Positions 16,772 through 28,343 of a stretch of DNA of 64,000 nucleotides are shown here, piece after piece. Position 1 is the first letter of the stretch. Each line of letters opens with the position of its first letter. This stretch comes from Coprinopsis marcescibilis (taxonomy: Eukaryota; Basidiomycota; Agaricomycetes; Agaricales; Psathyrellaceae). The DNA lies in the NCBI GenBank assembly GCA_004369085.1, contig ML210167.1, positions 172,711 to 236,710 on the forward strand. The letters run 5' to 3'. The notes below the pieces were generated by a model, which was given only the letters and a program-made list of their open reading frames with translations, did no database searches and was not told the origin of the DNA. The position numbers and the translations under genes are program-made.

Positions 16772-18747
16772 TTAATTATCTTCTGGGATCACCAGTTTGA
16801 AGTATTCGTGCTCGAGAGCATTTCTGACAGTTATTCTTTGAGCTGGATCGAAGGCAAGTAGCCTCTGAACCAAATCCAAGAACTGGCGATTGATATTGTC
16901 GTGCGGAGGAATGACCTCCTAGAAACCAGTTAATAGCGGTTCTCAGCTACAGTAGCAGGAACACGTACTGCTAGTGGCCGAGTTGCCTTTACGTCCTTCT
17001 TACTCTGTCGAGTAGATTTTGCCTTGGGCCAGTCCAACTTGGACCCGTCCTTGAAGAATTCTGGTTTTGACCGAGCACCATTTCTTGCAAACCGTTCCGG
17101 CATTTTGCCCATGACGACTTCCATCATGGCAAGGTGCTCCAAATTATCGTGTGTTTGGTATAATGCAATACCCGTGTAAAACTCCACCAAGATGCACCCA
17201 AGCGAATATGCATCACAAGGGAAGGACCAGCCAAGACCTAGCTAATATTGAGTACAGGGTTACACGACGCCCCAAGCATCACTTACCCAAAATGATTTCA
17301 GGCGCACGGTAGTGCCGTGTACATACCACCGTCGAGTGGTACTCCGTTTCGAACGTTGCCGACCCAAAGTCAATCAACCGAATTTCAGTCGAATTTAGGA
17401 TCTTCTTAGTCTTTGTTGCACCGTTGCGCTGGTCTCGATGTCAGAGGGAATCATATCTCATGACATTTAATACATACCTTGCCAGGTATTGGTACGTTGA
17501 TCAACCTGGAATCATTGTTGACGAGCAAGATGTTCTCCGGCTTGAGATCGGTGTGAATAAGCCGCAGGTCGTGCAAGACTAAGCAGCTGTCAGCACGGAG
17601 AGGTACATAGCCACATAACGATCATGACCTACAGGCTACACTGCCGAATAATTGTCTTGCAAAGTCTTGAATATGGTGTCGAGGAAATGGTGCAAAGTCG
17701 TTCTCTTTGAGAAAGTCGTAGACACACATGCCTAGCAGCTCCGATACAAGACATATGTGATTCCGGTGGTCGAACCAATGCAGTAAATGGATGCATTTGC
17801 TAAGAGAGAATGAGCGAGAGGTCAAATTGGGATGAGGGCAGACATACTTGCGGTTAAGGGGATCGCGCTCTTTGAGCTTTTGAAGGACCCTTATCTCAAT
17901 CTTGCTTGCGTCGCGGTACTTTGGCACGGCTCGAATGATTTTGATCGCGACTTTGTTATTAGTAACGGTGTCCACCGCTTCGACGACCTTGCCAAAGGTT
18001 CCTTGGCCAAGGAGGCGTACCGTGCGATCTGGGGAGGCGAATGAGGGGACGGAAAGGCGTGGCCTGACAGCTACTTACAACGACTAAAAATCATGTCGTC
18101 TGGTACAATGATATAGTGGCCCTCCTTGTCATCGCATGGGGCAGGGCCTTTGGATGTCTATTGCCCACGATCGATGTCGTCAACACACGAAATGCACAAA
18201 TTGAAAGAAAGAGGGCAACACGCACATCATCGGTTGCTGCAGCACTGCGGGTTTCCCATGACTTTGCTGTTGCAACAGCCTGCTGATTGCCAGCAGCAAG
18301 TTTCTTCGCGGCGGGCGCACGGACCTCGTCCTGATGATCCCGCTTGCGCTTCTTTGGAGCGGGGGCTGTCAGCACAGACGAAGAACCGGACGAGGCTGCC
18401 TGTGCTTCGGCTGCAGCACGGGCTCTTGTCCGAATAGGAGCAAGCGCTGGTGGTTGATATGAGGCTGAATAACCAGCATTGTGTGTCGTGGCGGGTGAGA
18501 GGGTTGGCGGGGGCGGAGTATCTTCAATAACGATGACCTCGCGAACTTTGCCTGAACTGTCGACCTCCTGGACTTCGCTATAGCTGACAGTGTACTGGTG
18601 GGCGCGTTTGCGTTTTCTTGTGACGACAGGGGAAGCGTTGGGCACGACGCTAGGACCAGCCATAGAGTGGTGGGATACACCGTTGAGAACAGGGCGACCA
18701 TAATGGGGCATTAGATGGGTAGAAAGCGGGTGAACCGCCGCCGACAT
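16772..18747 (-). CDS. LAMMER (CLK/Kns1/Lkh1-type) dual-specificity protein kinase
   Basis: Eight minus-strand exons (18747-18226, 18157-18079, 18028-17848, 17799-17633, 17578-17478, 17428-17287, 17237-16969, 16918-16772) join in phase to 535 residues. The first 175 or so are Ser/Pro/Arg-rich with KRKR clusters, likely nuclear. The kinase domain follows: GQGTFGKV loop, VAIKII lysine, catalytic [15 protein letters not shown], and the subfamily motif [11 protein letters not shown]. The canonical form is EHLAMMER, so the last Arg is replaced by Val. LAMMER kinases phosphorylate SR splicing factors and control growth and stress responses in fungi. The family call is secure. Whether the R-to-V change affects function is unknown. 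Confidence 0.93.
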
Positions 18748-19859
18748 TGCAGACAGCGACAAGATGGTGGATAGAGGACAAGGAGGAGAAATAGGGAGGA
18801 TTACACAGAGCCTGAAAACCCAAATGGATCTTGGACAAGTCACCACAAGACAGGGATACCAGCCTTTTCTTTGGTTTTATTTGTCACAAGCCCCCCAGGG
18901 TGGCACCCCTCTTTTCTCCTCTCTACACTGCTTTCACATCCTGTTTTCCAATACAAATTTGCTATAGACCACCATTAGATCCGGCCTGATAACACTTTGT
19001 ACTTTCTATCGCACATTATCCCAATGCCACTGCTCTACACCTCGTTCTTTGCACAACCCGTTTCTATGTCCATCTTGCTGGCAGAATTCCCAAACCTCTA
19101 GACTTTCAGAGGCTGTTCGACGTGGAACTGGCTCGGTCGCCTGATTATCATCAACCAACGAACCGAACCATCGTATATATCTCGAGGTTGTCTAGCCAAG
19201 TGCTCTCCTACATACTTCCCATGGAAGCATGCAAGCGCAACAAAATAGCTGGTTCTAGCCTCCTAACTACTATCATCCGACTATCTCTCGACGCCAGAAA
19301 TTCGCGAGTTTCGCCCGTACAGGAAAGTCAGGAATTCGCCGCCTCGGCCCTAGTAGTTGAAACATTTCCATCCAACAGCGAGGGAATTGCTGCGGGATTG
19401 GATGTCTCGCTCATGTTGGCAGGGATCACCCGACTGGGCGGCTCTGAGCCGTACTAATCACACTGGCAGTTATCGGGTTCAACAGGGCCAAGAGTTGCGT
19501 GCTCAGTTCATATTCCAGACAGCTTGGCCCGGCGTATTCGAGTTCTTGCCGCGAACATTCAACTTTACTAAAATAGCGACTTTCCCTGCGCTCCCACAAT
19601 TGTTCATCAATCTTCCAGGACTGTGTTATGGGTAATTTTTCGAGTCACAGCTGATCCACATGACCACGCAATCGTTCCATTTTGCTCCGTTTCCGAGGTG
19701 GCAGTTTCTATGAAACATTAGGCGCGTCGAGTCGTTTCAGCGGAAACCCATTCTGAAAGGAACAGAGACTATCAGTCATGCAACGGGATCCGGGATGCCG
19801 ACCTCAGTCAACTCGCGTGAGAAGCAGAGAAACAATAGTTATCGCTGGATGTCAAAATA
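18748..19859. other. Upstream region of the LAMMER kinase
   Basis: About 1.1 kb without a supported gene. It lies 5' of the minus-strand kinase and 3' of the minus-strand SPC3 gene. A plus-strand frame at 19122-19457 has no domain. A C/T-rich stretch near 18900-19050 fits a fungal promoter for the kinase. Confidence 0.45.
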
Positions 19860-20607
19860 TTATACACGGGTTTTACGTGGAGGAAACGGGACGTCTTCCG
19901 TTGTCCGTGCAGCCTCTCCATATGTCAGTACACCGACATACGGCATGATGTTGTATTTGAGAGAGTACGATGCGGGCGAAATGTTCCTGCAAAGGTTACG
20001 TCGGAAGGTCATTGGATCCAAACTCAAACGGTCACTCACTTGAACGACGCTGAGAGTTCGCGCAAGTTGTATTTGTTCTTCCCTATTACGCTGATCTTAG
20101 CCTGGTCTTTGCTTCGAACGATACGATCCCAGACAACGACTTCATTCTTGACCTGAAGACCTGTGAGTTCCAGAGCTACTCGCCACAGCTGTTCACCTAC
20201 CCCTTTGCGATCATCGAACTCTGCCTGAAGGTAGAGGAAGACTTGCTTCGTGTTCCAGTTGAACAGGGGTGTAAAGTCTAAATTAACGTCCCTGTGAGTC
20301 GGATTGATAACCGCGAGTGAGCCTCCATTCTAACCTGCTGTGATATTAAAGTCGACATAAGCGAGGTCCTGCCTCTTCGTCGCATACCGTCGTGTCTGGC
20401 CAGATTGTCTACACGTCTTTGTTTCAGCAATGCCACAAAGCCTGACAATGAAAGCACGACTTACACCTGCACCGAGGCGATGTTAACATTCCCTGAGGGT
20501 TGCGCCGTGAACACAAAGGTTGAAACTGCAATAGCAGCCAACAGTGCCATCAAGCACGACGACAGCAGCGCCGACGTGTTGTTAATCCTTGCAAATATAC
20601 TGTGCAT
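19860..20607 (-). CDS. SPC3: Signal peptidase complex subunit 3 (SPC22/23)
   Basis: Four minus-strand exons (20607-20467, 20416-20335, 20277-20040, 19986-19860) encode 195 residues, the usual length. The N-terminus begins MHSIFARINNTSALLSSCLM and runs into one transmembrane helix, giving a type II ER protein. The lumenal part has the family landmarks DLAYVDFNITAD, PLFNWNTKQVFLYLQAEF, VVVWDRIV and YSLKYNIMPYVGVL. It is an essential non-catalytic subunit of the complex that removes signal peptides in the ER lumen. Its start lies 150 bp from that of the divergent ASA1 gene, so the two share a short promoter. Confidence 0.95.
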
Positions 20608-20756
20608 AATGAGGTTCACAGTAATTCCAGCCGGGTATCGTGTTTGAAGTGAAGTAATTTACAGCGAACACGTCGCAGGCAGTTTGCCCACGGACACGAC
20701 TGTGTTTGCTGGTGCTTGGCACATATCCCAGTTGGGCACCGCGTCCGGCTTGGCGG

Positions 20757-22317
20757 ATGTCGGTGCCCCTCATGTCAAGACCACCACCACCCGCGCCGGT
20801 TCATCTGCTTCGAGGCCACACAGCAGCGATCACAGCCCTCTCAATATCCGACGACAACGAAAGGGTGTACTCCGGCGATGCCTCTGGCAATGTTATAATT
20901 TCCTCAACACGGACTCTACGGGCAATTTCGAGCTGGAATCCTCACACAGACAGCATCCTCGGCGTCGAAGAGTTTGGGTCGAACATCGTAACGTATGCAA
21001 CGTGGATGTCGTGGCCCATGTTCTCTAAACGAATGCATTAAATCCGTCTAGACATGCTAGAGACCATAAGCTGCACGTTTGGACCCGGATTGAGGATCTT
21101 CCTTCTGAACAACGCGTCGGAGGATCCGCCACCATGTCCGCAGTTTCGACCCCAACTCTATCGTATTCGATGGACGTAAATGCTTTGAACTACTGTCGAC
21201 TCTCCTTGCTCGCACTTCCAGACATCTCCGAGGAGACAGCTACAAGCTCTGGCTCGCAGCGAGAACTCATCGCGTTACCAAATCTCGTGGACTCTTCGAC
21301 GGTGAGCAGGATCCTCCAGCTATACTCACGAACCGCTGCATCTTAATCTCCAGGCTGATATATGGCTCCTACCGCAATGCGATAGACTCCACGCGGCCAT
21401 TGGCAAGGATAGTGACAAACCTATATTCACAAATGGGAAGCCGTCAACTGGTCGCGGCAAGTCAGGCAAGCGGCACCTTGTAGAATCGATTGCAGCAGTC
21501 CCGACTCACGACCTTCTCCAGGCATCATCATGTCACTTCATCTATACAGCAACAGCGAAACAGCATCTGTGAACTCGCCAACATCCCTGCGACTTCTCTG
21601 CGCATACGAAAACGGAAGTGTCGCCCTCCGGAAATACACCAGAGATTACCAACTCAAATCTGTCGAGGGCAAAGGATGGGACATTATCTGGACGCACAAG
21701 GCACACGTCGAGACAAGTAGGGCTAGCTTTGTCTTCTCTTTGGCGTGCAGGACTTGACGCCTTTTAGTCATGGCTATGACAGTATCCAAAACCAACACCT
21801 TTGCGTTAACGGTCTCTGTGGACCACCTCATTGGTCGGTACGAATTGACCGTAAGAAAGTCTCCATCTACATTTTACTCCGATCCTGACAAATTTATCAG
21901 GAGGACAAATCACCTGTGCACTCGACTCATCGAACGAAACACGCGGGGAACGCATGTATCGCTCTCAGAGACGACGGCAAAGTATGTGCCGTCGGTGGGT
22001 GGGATGGAAGGTGCTGCAACTTTACCTCTGCGAATACCATCCATCCTAACGACTGTGCACTTGATAGTATCAGACTCTTCTCGACCAAGTCGTTCAAATC
22101 CCTTGGGGCTTTGAAGTACCACAAAGCTTCTTGCCAAGCTTTAACGTTTGCCCACTACGACCCAGCAAACGACACTGATAAGGGCGCCTCTATAGACAAA
22201 GAAGAGGACGAGGACGATCTGGACGAAATTGACGAGGCCGAACGCTCTCTATGGTTGCTTGCAGGAGGCAAGGATAATCGACTTTCAATCTGGAGTCTCA
22301 TTACATTTGATTCTTGA
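20757..22317 (+). CDS. ASA1: WD40-repeat ASTRA complex subunit Asa1
   Basis: Seven exons (20757-20992, 21052-21301, 21354-21465, 21522-21716, 21768-21850, 21901-22010, 22068-22317) encode 411 residues in phase. WD-type blades are visible: LRGHTAAITALSISDDNERV near the N-terminus, a blade ending in HVWTR, AVGGWDGSIRLFSTKS near residue 325 and a final blade ending KDNRLSIWSL. An acidic insert (about residues 360-375) precedes the last blade. Asa1 is a subunit of ASTRA, which works with Tel2-Tti1-Tti2 in maturation of PIKK kinases. The fourth intron has a GC donor (GCAAGC at 21466). Family assignment rests on blade layout and C-terminal motifs, so another WD40 family remains possible. Confidence 0.82.
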
Positions 22318-22639
22318 AGAAGAGCATTGCATCCAATGCATCAATTAACGTTCGAAGGTCTACATTATTCCAGATGTCTAGCAACGTACCCGTTCCAAAA
22401 AAGAGCGAAACAACGAAGCAGCTACAGTACTCAAGAAAGCTTTCCGGGTGATTGGATAGTAATACAAAAAGACACATCCGCAAATGAAAGAGTGTGGAAT
22501 AGCCTGTTTCCAAAGGATTGTTGGGGGTTTACCGGGGGGTCAGTATTAAATAGTTTGGTCCCAATGAACGAATGTGGTGCAAGGTGCGAACACGGATACG
22601 AATAACATTAAATAAACATCGACCAAAAGCATTTGGGCA
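22318..22639. other. Convergent 3' ends of ASA1 and the Bsd2-like gene
   Basis: About 320 bp between two convergent stop codons. It contains AT-rich stretches including AATAAA-like sequence near 22609, consistent with 3' UTRs. No gene is seen. Confidence 0.5.
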
Positions 22640-24023
22640 CTAGAGTAGACCAGCCGCCTGTAAATCTCTCTGCAACCTCAACTCAGCCGCAATCGCGGCC
22701 TGCTGACGAACAGGATCATTCGCTTGTTGCTGTGGGAAGCCGAAGATTAACGCGATATTTCTGCGGACGGCCTCATCACGCTCGACATCCTCAGGCTGTG
22801 TAGGTTCAGCAGGCGGCGCTCGCAAAGAGCTCTCCCACCGCTTCACACGCCAGAACCCGACACAGGAAGATAGCAACAAGAACCAGCCTGGTACATCAAT
22901 CGCATCAGCAGATGATCATCGCAAATATATTGTTGTGGAGCTTACCTAGGGTCATGAACAGGAAGGATAGCCAGTCCTTCGAGGTTGTCGAAGAGTTGGC
23001 CATTTGCTGAGGATCATTTGCTGGGTTCTCGGTTGTTGCGGTAGCGTTGGCGCCAGGGGTGATGTGTCCCCAATATGCATAGTTGTGGTCATCGCGAGAG
23101 CTTTCCTCTTCGATTGCCATGCGCGAGTAGAAACCGTATTGGATGAGGGTCAATCCAAGGCCTGCACGTGAGCCATACTTGGCGGCATGTGTGGTATGAA
23201 GGAGGTAAGTCAGGAAGAACCCAACGAATTGGAAGAAGAACGAGAAGATGAGGTTGAGGGCGAAGACGATGAAAGATCCTGTTGCCATGTCGTCGATGAT
23301 CATGTCTGCGTTTGGATCCATGGAAGCTGGTGCGAGCACCGTTGTTTCCCAGTACGGTGGGACAGCATCCGCTTGAGCTTCCGCATACGTCTGCAGCAGC
23401 AGTAGCAATACATACGTCAGAAAAATGTATCCAGGGAAGAAACCCAGTTTTTTACTTACAGGTGGAGTCTCCTTCTGCGCATCCTCGGGCACCACGTAGA
23501 TGCTGCCGTCCGAAGCTTGCTCAGTCCTGCTCGCTTGAGGTTTGGCAGTCACATTGGCAAAAACACCGTCATTGTCCGTACCACCGCCAACTGGGCGCGA
23601 GGACTCTGACGTTGGCAAAGCCTGGTATCGAGAAGGGAACAGAGAGCCCAAGGTTCGTCTGAATAACGACTGCTGCGGCCGCTGAGGAATATCTGGCGTG
23701 TCTGGAATGAGGCCGTTGGAGTTTCCCCAGTGATTTGGGAGTGCTCGGGGCGTAGGCTTGGGTGGCGATCCTGGCGGTGGAAAATCATAATCCAGCCTTT
23801 CAAAATCGTATGCAGGAGGTATCGAAGAGTATCCGTCATTAACCTGCACCGTGGTCGACGTCTGTGTTTGCCTGAATTGGTGCCTGTTGTTGATGTCGAC
23901 TGAATCTATTGGATGATCGTTCTTATCATCTTCGTCGTTTAGCTCGAATGCATCTGCGAGTTCTCGCTCAGGATCATGAATGTTTGAAGTTGGATTTGGG
24001 AGCCTAGAGTAGCTGCCCGACAT
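22640..24023 (-). CDS. Bsd2/Ndfip-family membrane adaptor for NEDD4-type ubiquitin ligases
   Basis: Three minus-strand exons (24023-23460, 23390-22946, 22887-22640) encode 418 residues. The N-terminal 200 are cytosolic and carry a PPAY motif (SSIPPAYDF, near residue 73). A second PY motif, PPTY, is created across the first splice junction. Three hydrophobic segments follow: FIVFALNLIFSFFFQFVGF, the segment around GLGLTLIQYGFYSR, and LSFLFMTLGWFLLLSSCVG. Yeast Bsd2 and human Ndfip use PY motifs to recruit Rsp5/NEDD4 and direct membrane proteins, such as metal transporters, to the vacuole. The PPYWETTVLAP stretch before the first helix is a family hallmark. The family call is good; cargo is unknown. 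Confidence 0.88.
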
Positions 24024-24743
24024 GTTGCTTTCGCAGTGGGTGGAAGAGGGAGATTGCTGACGACGGTCGTCGCCGTCAGTTGTCAGACCTTGTCAGGGTC
24101 TCACACAGCCACTTTGTCACCACAATTGATCTCTTTCTTCTCCTCCGTCTACAAAGTTCAGGAACGTTCCTAATGTCTAAATATCTTACTCGACACATCC
24201 TTAGAATCTGGGAAATACGCTATCACTAGTGGTCATTCTACTAGATTAATGGATGTTTGTCTCCGATGTTGTGTGGACAAGAACCAGCTCTCCGAGGCGC
24301 CCATTTACTTCTCGCTTACGGTACCTCGTGGAATAAGCTCACTGGCTTATAAACTGTGTGCTCTGGTCCAGCGGTGGCTATGAGTCTACTATGGCCGATT
24401 GGTGCCTCGAACACCATGGATTACCGAACCAGGTCTAGGGGAGTCCAAAGTAAGTCCCGTTATCCGTTAAAGATGAAGCCTTAATCGGAACTGATTTACG
24501 AGCAGAAAACAATACTCTCTGTCAAGAAACCTGATATGATTTTTCACCGCAAGTGAAATAGTATAGCGATAACAAAGGACAGTAATACTGTGACGGTCAA
24601 CCGTACGAACGCAGAACGTGGAGGGACGATCCCATGCTTGCACAACCATCGTAACATCCAAGCCTGCTTGGATCCTTGAAAAAAAAAACTGCAGCCTCAA
24701 ACGAACAAGGAAGCTGGTCAAAACAAAAGCTTCATCGTCAAAA
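24024..24743. other. Intergenic region, Bsd2-like promoter side
   Basis: About 720 bp with no supported gene. The left part is the promoter of the minus-strand Bsd2-like gene. The right part is downstream of the minus-strand SH3 gene. Confidence 0.45.
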
Positions 24744-25815
24744 TCAAAAGTTGGACCACGATATCAAATCATTCCTCGACGCAGCGCTGGGCTCGTCCAC
24801 CTGGACAGTGATACCCAAGCTCGTACTCCGCAAAGGCCGCTCCGCACGAAGGCCCAGGACAGGCTGCAAGAAGCACCATGCTGGGACAATCCCGATTTCC
24901 ACATTGACACCAGGTGTCGACGGTCGGTTGCCGAAGAACGATCTTCGTTGTTGGAGTCCTGATGCGTTATCCCGACCCACCACACACCAGCCATCGTCAA
25001 ACGACTGTATCAACGTCAACTGTTCTCCAACTTTGGTCAACATCAACTCGTCAGGCAAGACTGGACTGAATAGCTGTTGAACTTTCCGTGCCGTCCCAGC
25101 CGTCGGATGTTCCGATCCACAGGACGAAGGCGCGGAAGATATAACAGAGTATCTGTTGCAATCTGCATGGCCAGTAGAATGCGTGCTGAAGAACGAGTGG
25201 CGGATCCAGGAGGACCGGCTGCCAGTGGTCTCCGAAGTGGCGGGCGGGTCCAGGGGCGTTTGGCAAATTGTACTTGCGCCGCCGGACTCGACCTGGGGGT
25301 TCGGGGAGCCACGACCGAGGGCAAAACTAAACGGTTTAGGGAAGGTGCTTGATTGTCTGTGCAGCCTATCCCTCGATCCTGCCCCTAACGCAGGCATCAC
25401 TACTGGGTCCGGGAATGCAATAGCCTCCTGCATTTGCGATCCCGAGAATCCGTTATATCTGGCCTGCAATTCCCCTCTGTTCGTATGAGATGGGTCAATG
25501 GGACGCTTAACGTGATTTTTGTATATGTACTCACTGAGACGTCGAGTAGTCCAACGATTTTTCCTGGTAAACGATGCCATTCTCGACTCTGACGATGCCT
25601 CGGACAGACAAAAATGCTGCCCCAAGGTTGGACTGTCTATTCTCTCTTGCTCGCTTGCGGTACCAGTAGACAATTAACCAAGCTCCTATAAAGACCAATA
25701 GCCCTCCAACAACCGCAATGCCTGCGATGGATATATTGTTGAGACTGGGCTCGCCGTCAGTGTCAACTTTGACGTCAATCCGCCTTTCCAGTTGGGTTGC
25801 GTAGACACCTGGCAT
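24744..25815 (-). CDS. Single-pass membrane protein with C-terminal SH3 domain (Fus1-like layout)
   Basis: Two minus-strand exons (25815-25535 and 25476-24744) encode 337 residues. A short N-terminal region precedes one transmembrane helix (IAGIAVVGGLLVFIGAWLIV, about residues 29-48) and a basic stop-transfer YRKRAR. A long Ser/Pro/Gly-rich cytosolic linker leads to a C-terminal SH3 domain: FSPVLPDELMLTKVGEQLTL, FDDGWCVVGRD and IGIVPAWCFLQPV supply the expected RT-loop acid, Trp and ALYDY-distal motifs. The layout, a single TM followed by a far C-terminal SH3, resembles yeast Fus1 and its basidiomycete relatives at the cell cortex. No classical signal peptide is seen before the helix, so topology (N-out) is inferred. 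Confidence 0.82.
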
Positions 25816-26511
25816 GGTAAAGAAGGGAGCCCGCCGTTTATGAAACAGGACTTGAGAAACGAATGTGTGTGGAGCTGCGCAGCTCCAGTTAAAGTGAAAT
25901 GAGTGTGGCGGTCGAGTTGGTCGACCAAGGGCAGCAAACCAGCGCCAGATATCAAGCCACAGGAGCAGGAACACCAATGACTACCAGAACCCGAGCAAGA
26001 GTAATAAAAGAAGGAACCAAGAGGAATGCTGCGCGAGTTCTTCTCATTACGTCCCACTTTGGTTATTGGGTTGTCACGGTGGATGTGCTATAAATATCCG
26101 GACGATCTTCGAGCCCTTCGCAACGCTATTCCGAATAAACTCCTCGATGACGTGGTCCATATTTGCGGTGCAAGTGAGGAGGATGGATTGCCTGTTGGAA
26201 CGCTGAATCGTATTACTGTTTCGATGAGATGCAAGCGAAAACAGGTGTACGCATATAGAAGGCAAAAGGCGGCAGGTATATGTAGCATAACGTAGCAAGC
26301 TGAGTGTATGCTAGAAGAAATAAAGCAAGATCCTAGAAGGAGTGTTCAAGCTAGGGTTCCGTGTTGGTTTGAATACAAGAAGCAGTGCGAAAAAAAGCCA
26401 ATTTGTTGCAAGAGCAACGCATAGGATGAACAAAGTTTAAAGGATAATAATATAATACGTGAAGAAACAGAGGAAGCACTGCTGATGCACAAAGCGCATT
26501 CCTGTGACAGA
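25816..26511. other. Intergenic region between two membrane-protein genes
   Basis: About 700 bp with no supported gene. It holds the promoter of the minus-strand SH3 gene and the 3' UTR of the minus-strand Ser/Thr-rich membrane protein. Confidence 0.45.
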
Positions 26512-27894
26512 TTACTTCGCTGTATGACCCGAGGAGCTAGGGGGAGCAGGGAAGTGTTGCATGGCAGTTTCATTATCGTAGTCGGGGTCGGCGTCGGTAT
26601 ACATCGAGTCTCCAGAGTTGGAGATGAGCGATGGCTGCATTGAAATGGCTTTGAGTCGGCGCTGGACTTCGTCTTGACTCAGATTCATGCCTGCTGCCTC
26701 GACGAGCTGCTTGATAGCGCGCTCGTTGCTGGCGGCCGAGGATGCAGAACCTGTGGGCTGATGCTTGATAAAAGTGGGGGCAGGAAGAGGATCGTTGAAC
26801 GGATCAATCGAAACTACCCTGTCCTTCTTCTCGGCGGCAGAATCATTGACCTTGGGTACCAAGGGTACTTGGGTCTGAACGTGTTGTTGTTGGACGGTTG
26901 CTGTAGAATTTGAACGGGAGCGATTGGGTAAAGACGTTTGAGACCCTTTGCGAGGAGGGAGAGCAACGTTGTCGGACTTTCCACCGAAAAACGGATTGCG
27001 AGATCCCATTCGGGCGACTTCAACCTGGGCAGTTTGAGGTTCGGGTGCATTGATTACTTCTGCTGATTCCCAATGGTGAGTCTTTGATACAATCGCGGGA
27101 GTGGGGATGGCTAGCGATGAGCTCGTAGATTCTGCCCAAGACAATGTCGAGTCCTTTGTTTCGCGGCCAAGTAATTCGGCGGGCTCTGGCGTCTTGGTCA
27201 AGTTGGCCTGGCTGTACGGGTGGTCTTTGATTTCGAAACCGGGTTCATCAGTAACAACGGAGATAGCACTTGCTGGCTTCTTGAACATGTCCATCTTTTC
27301 CAAAGACGTGTTGGTGGGCGGTTGTTGAGTTTGAGCGGCAGTGGCAACGGCAGCTGCAGCGACAACTGGTGCGACTGCTGGGGCAGCGCCGGGGGCTACT
27401 GGCTTGCCATCCATTCCTTCCCACTTGTCTTGGAAGCCATCCTTCTCATCAAGCTGCTTGTAAGCCTTCTCGCGGGCAGAACCCTTGCCGCTTTGATTGT
27501 CTGGGCGAACGGCGGCCGCGGCTTTGCGACGCTCGAGCTCGCGGGATTGACGTTTGTAGAAGAAGAGACCGATAAGAATAAGGATAATGGCCCCAACGAG
27601 AGCGCCGATACATGCGCCCACGACGGTTCCGGTTGAGATGGACTGGGATGCGCCGTTCGACCCTGCAGAAGTACCGGTGTCAACTGGAGCGATAGTCGAA
27701 GTGCCGGTGTAACTATCGGACCAAGCAGGACCTGCATTGGGTCTTGTAGGAGATGCGGAAGGATCGAGGGCGAGTTCAGTAGCAGCGCTGGCTAGAGATG
27801 TACCGCCCTGGACTGCAGAGTTAATAACGCCAGACGCCGTAGGGTTTGTGCCAACGTCGGGGTCCTGGCGCCTTTCGAGGGCGACGGCGACCAT
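26512..27894 (-). CDS. Intronless single-pass membrane protein with Ser/Thr-rich ectodomain
   Basis: One uninterrupted frame of 460 residues. The first 85 residues are rich in Ser, Thr, Ala, Pro and Gly, likely O-glycosylated. One strong helix follows (GTVVGACIGALVGAIILILI), then a basic KRQSRELERRK. The cytosolic 330 residues are low-complexity, with an Ala/Pro/Val stretch, PFFGG and PFNDPLP motifs and a C-terminal helix (IKQLVEAAGMNLSQDEVQRR). There is no cleavable signal peptide. The plan resembles Mid2/Wsc-type wall sensors or septum membrane proteins, but no sensor Cys-rich domain is present, so function is not assigned. The absence of introns stands out among neighbours with many. Confidence 0.8.
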   Translation of the reverse strand: MVAVALERRQDPDVGTNPTASGVINSAVQGGTSLASAATELALDPSASPTRPNAGPAWSDSYTGTSTIAPVDTGTSAGSNGASQSISTGTVVGACIGALVGAIILILIGLFFYKRQSRELERRKAAAAVRPDNQSGKGSAREKAYKQLDEKDGFQDKWEGMDGKPVAPGAAPAVAPVVAAAAVATAAQTQQPPTNTSLEKMDMFKKPASAISVVTDEPGFEIKDHPYSQANLTKTPEPAELLGRETKDSTLSWAESTSSSLAIPTPAIVSKTHHWESAEVINAPEPQTAQVEVARMGSRNPFFGGKSDNVALPPRKGSQTSLPNRSRSNSTATVQQQHVQTQVPLVPKVNDSAAEKKDRVVSIDPFNDPLPAPTFIKHQPTGSASSAASNERAIKQLVEAAGMNLSQDEVQRRLKAISMQPSLISNSGDSMYTDADPDYDNETAMQHFPAPPSSSGHTAK

Positions 27895-28343
27895 GGCGGG
27901 GGCGGGGGATGGTGATGGAGGCTTAGAAAGGAGTGACAGAAAAGCAAAAGAGTGACTATAGAGAATGTATGCCTTTTTGATTGTTTAAGGCGCTGCTTTC
28001 GTACACAACAGGCCATGGCATCAGCATCAGGTCCGAACACGATGGGTGGCCGCTCACCTGGACAAATATGGATTACGCCCTAGTCTTCATCCAATCCCGA
28101 CAATAAGACAATCGACGGTGCTCAAGGATATCCTGCCTTTGGACCAGTCGCCGTTGTCGTCGCTGGAGACAGAGAATACTGAACAGTGGTGGGAGAAGTA
28201 GAACGAGCTTGTGGTCGTCACTCGGCGTTAGGCAATATCTTCCCACACCTCGGACACAGTCATCCATATCGCATGCCTTGTCACCCTTCCGGCCTTTATT
28301 GTCGTCGCTCCATATGAATCTTGAAACCTGAACGCCCACCACG
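27895..28343. other. Divergent promoter region
   Basis: About 450 bp between the minus-strand membrane protein and the plus-strand epimerase-like gene, transcribed away from each other. C-rich tracts occur near 27895-27920. No gene is seen. Confidence 0.45.
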
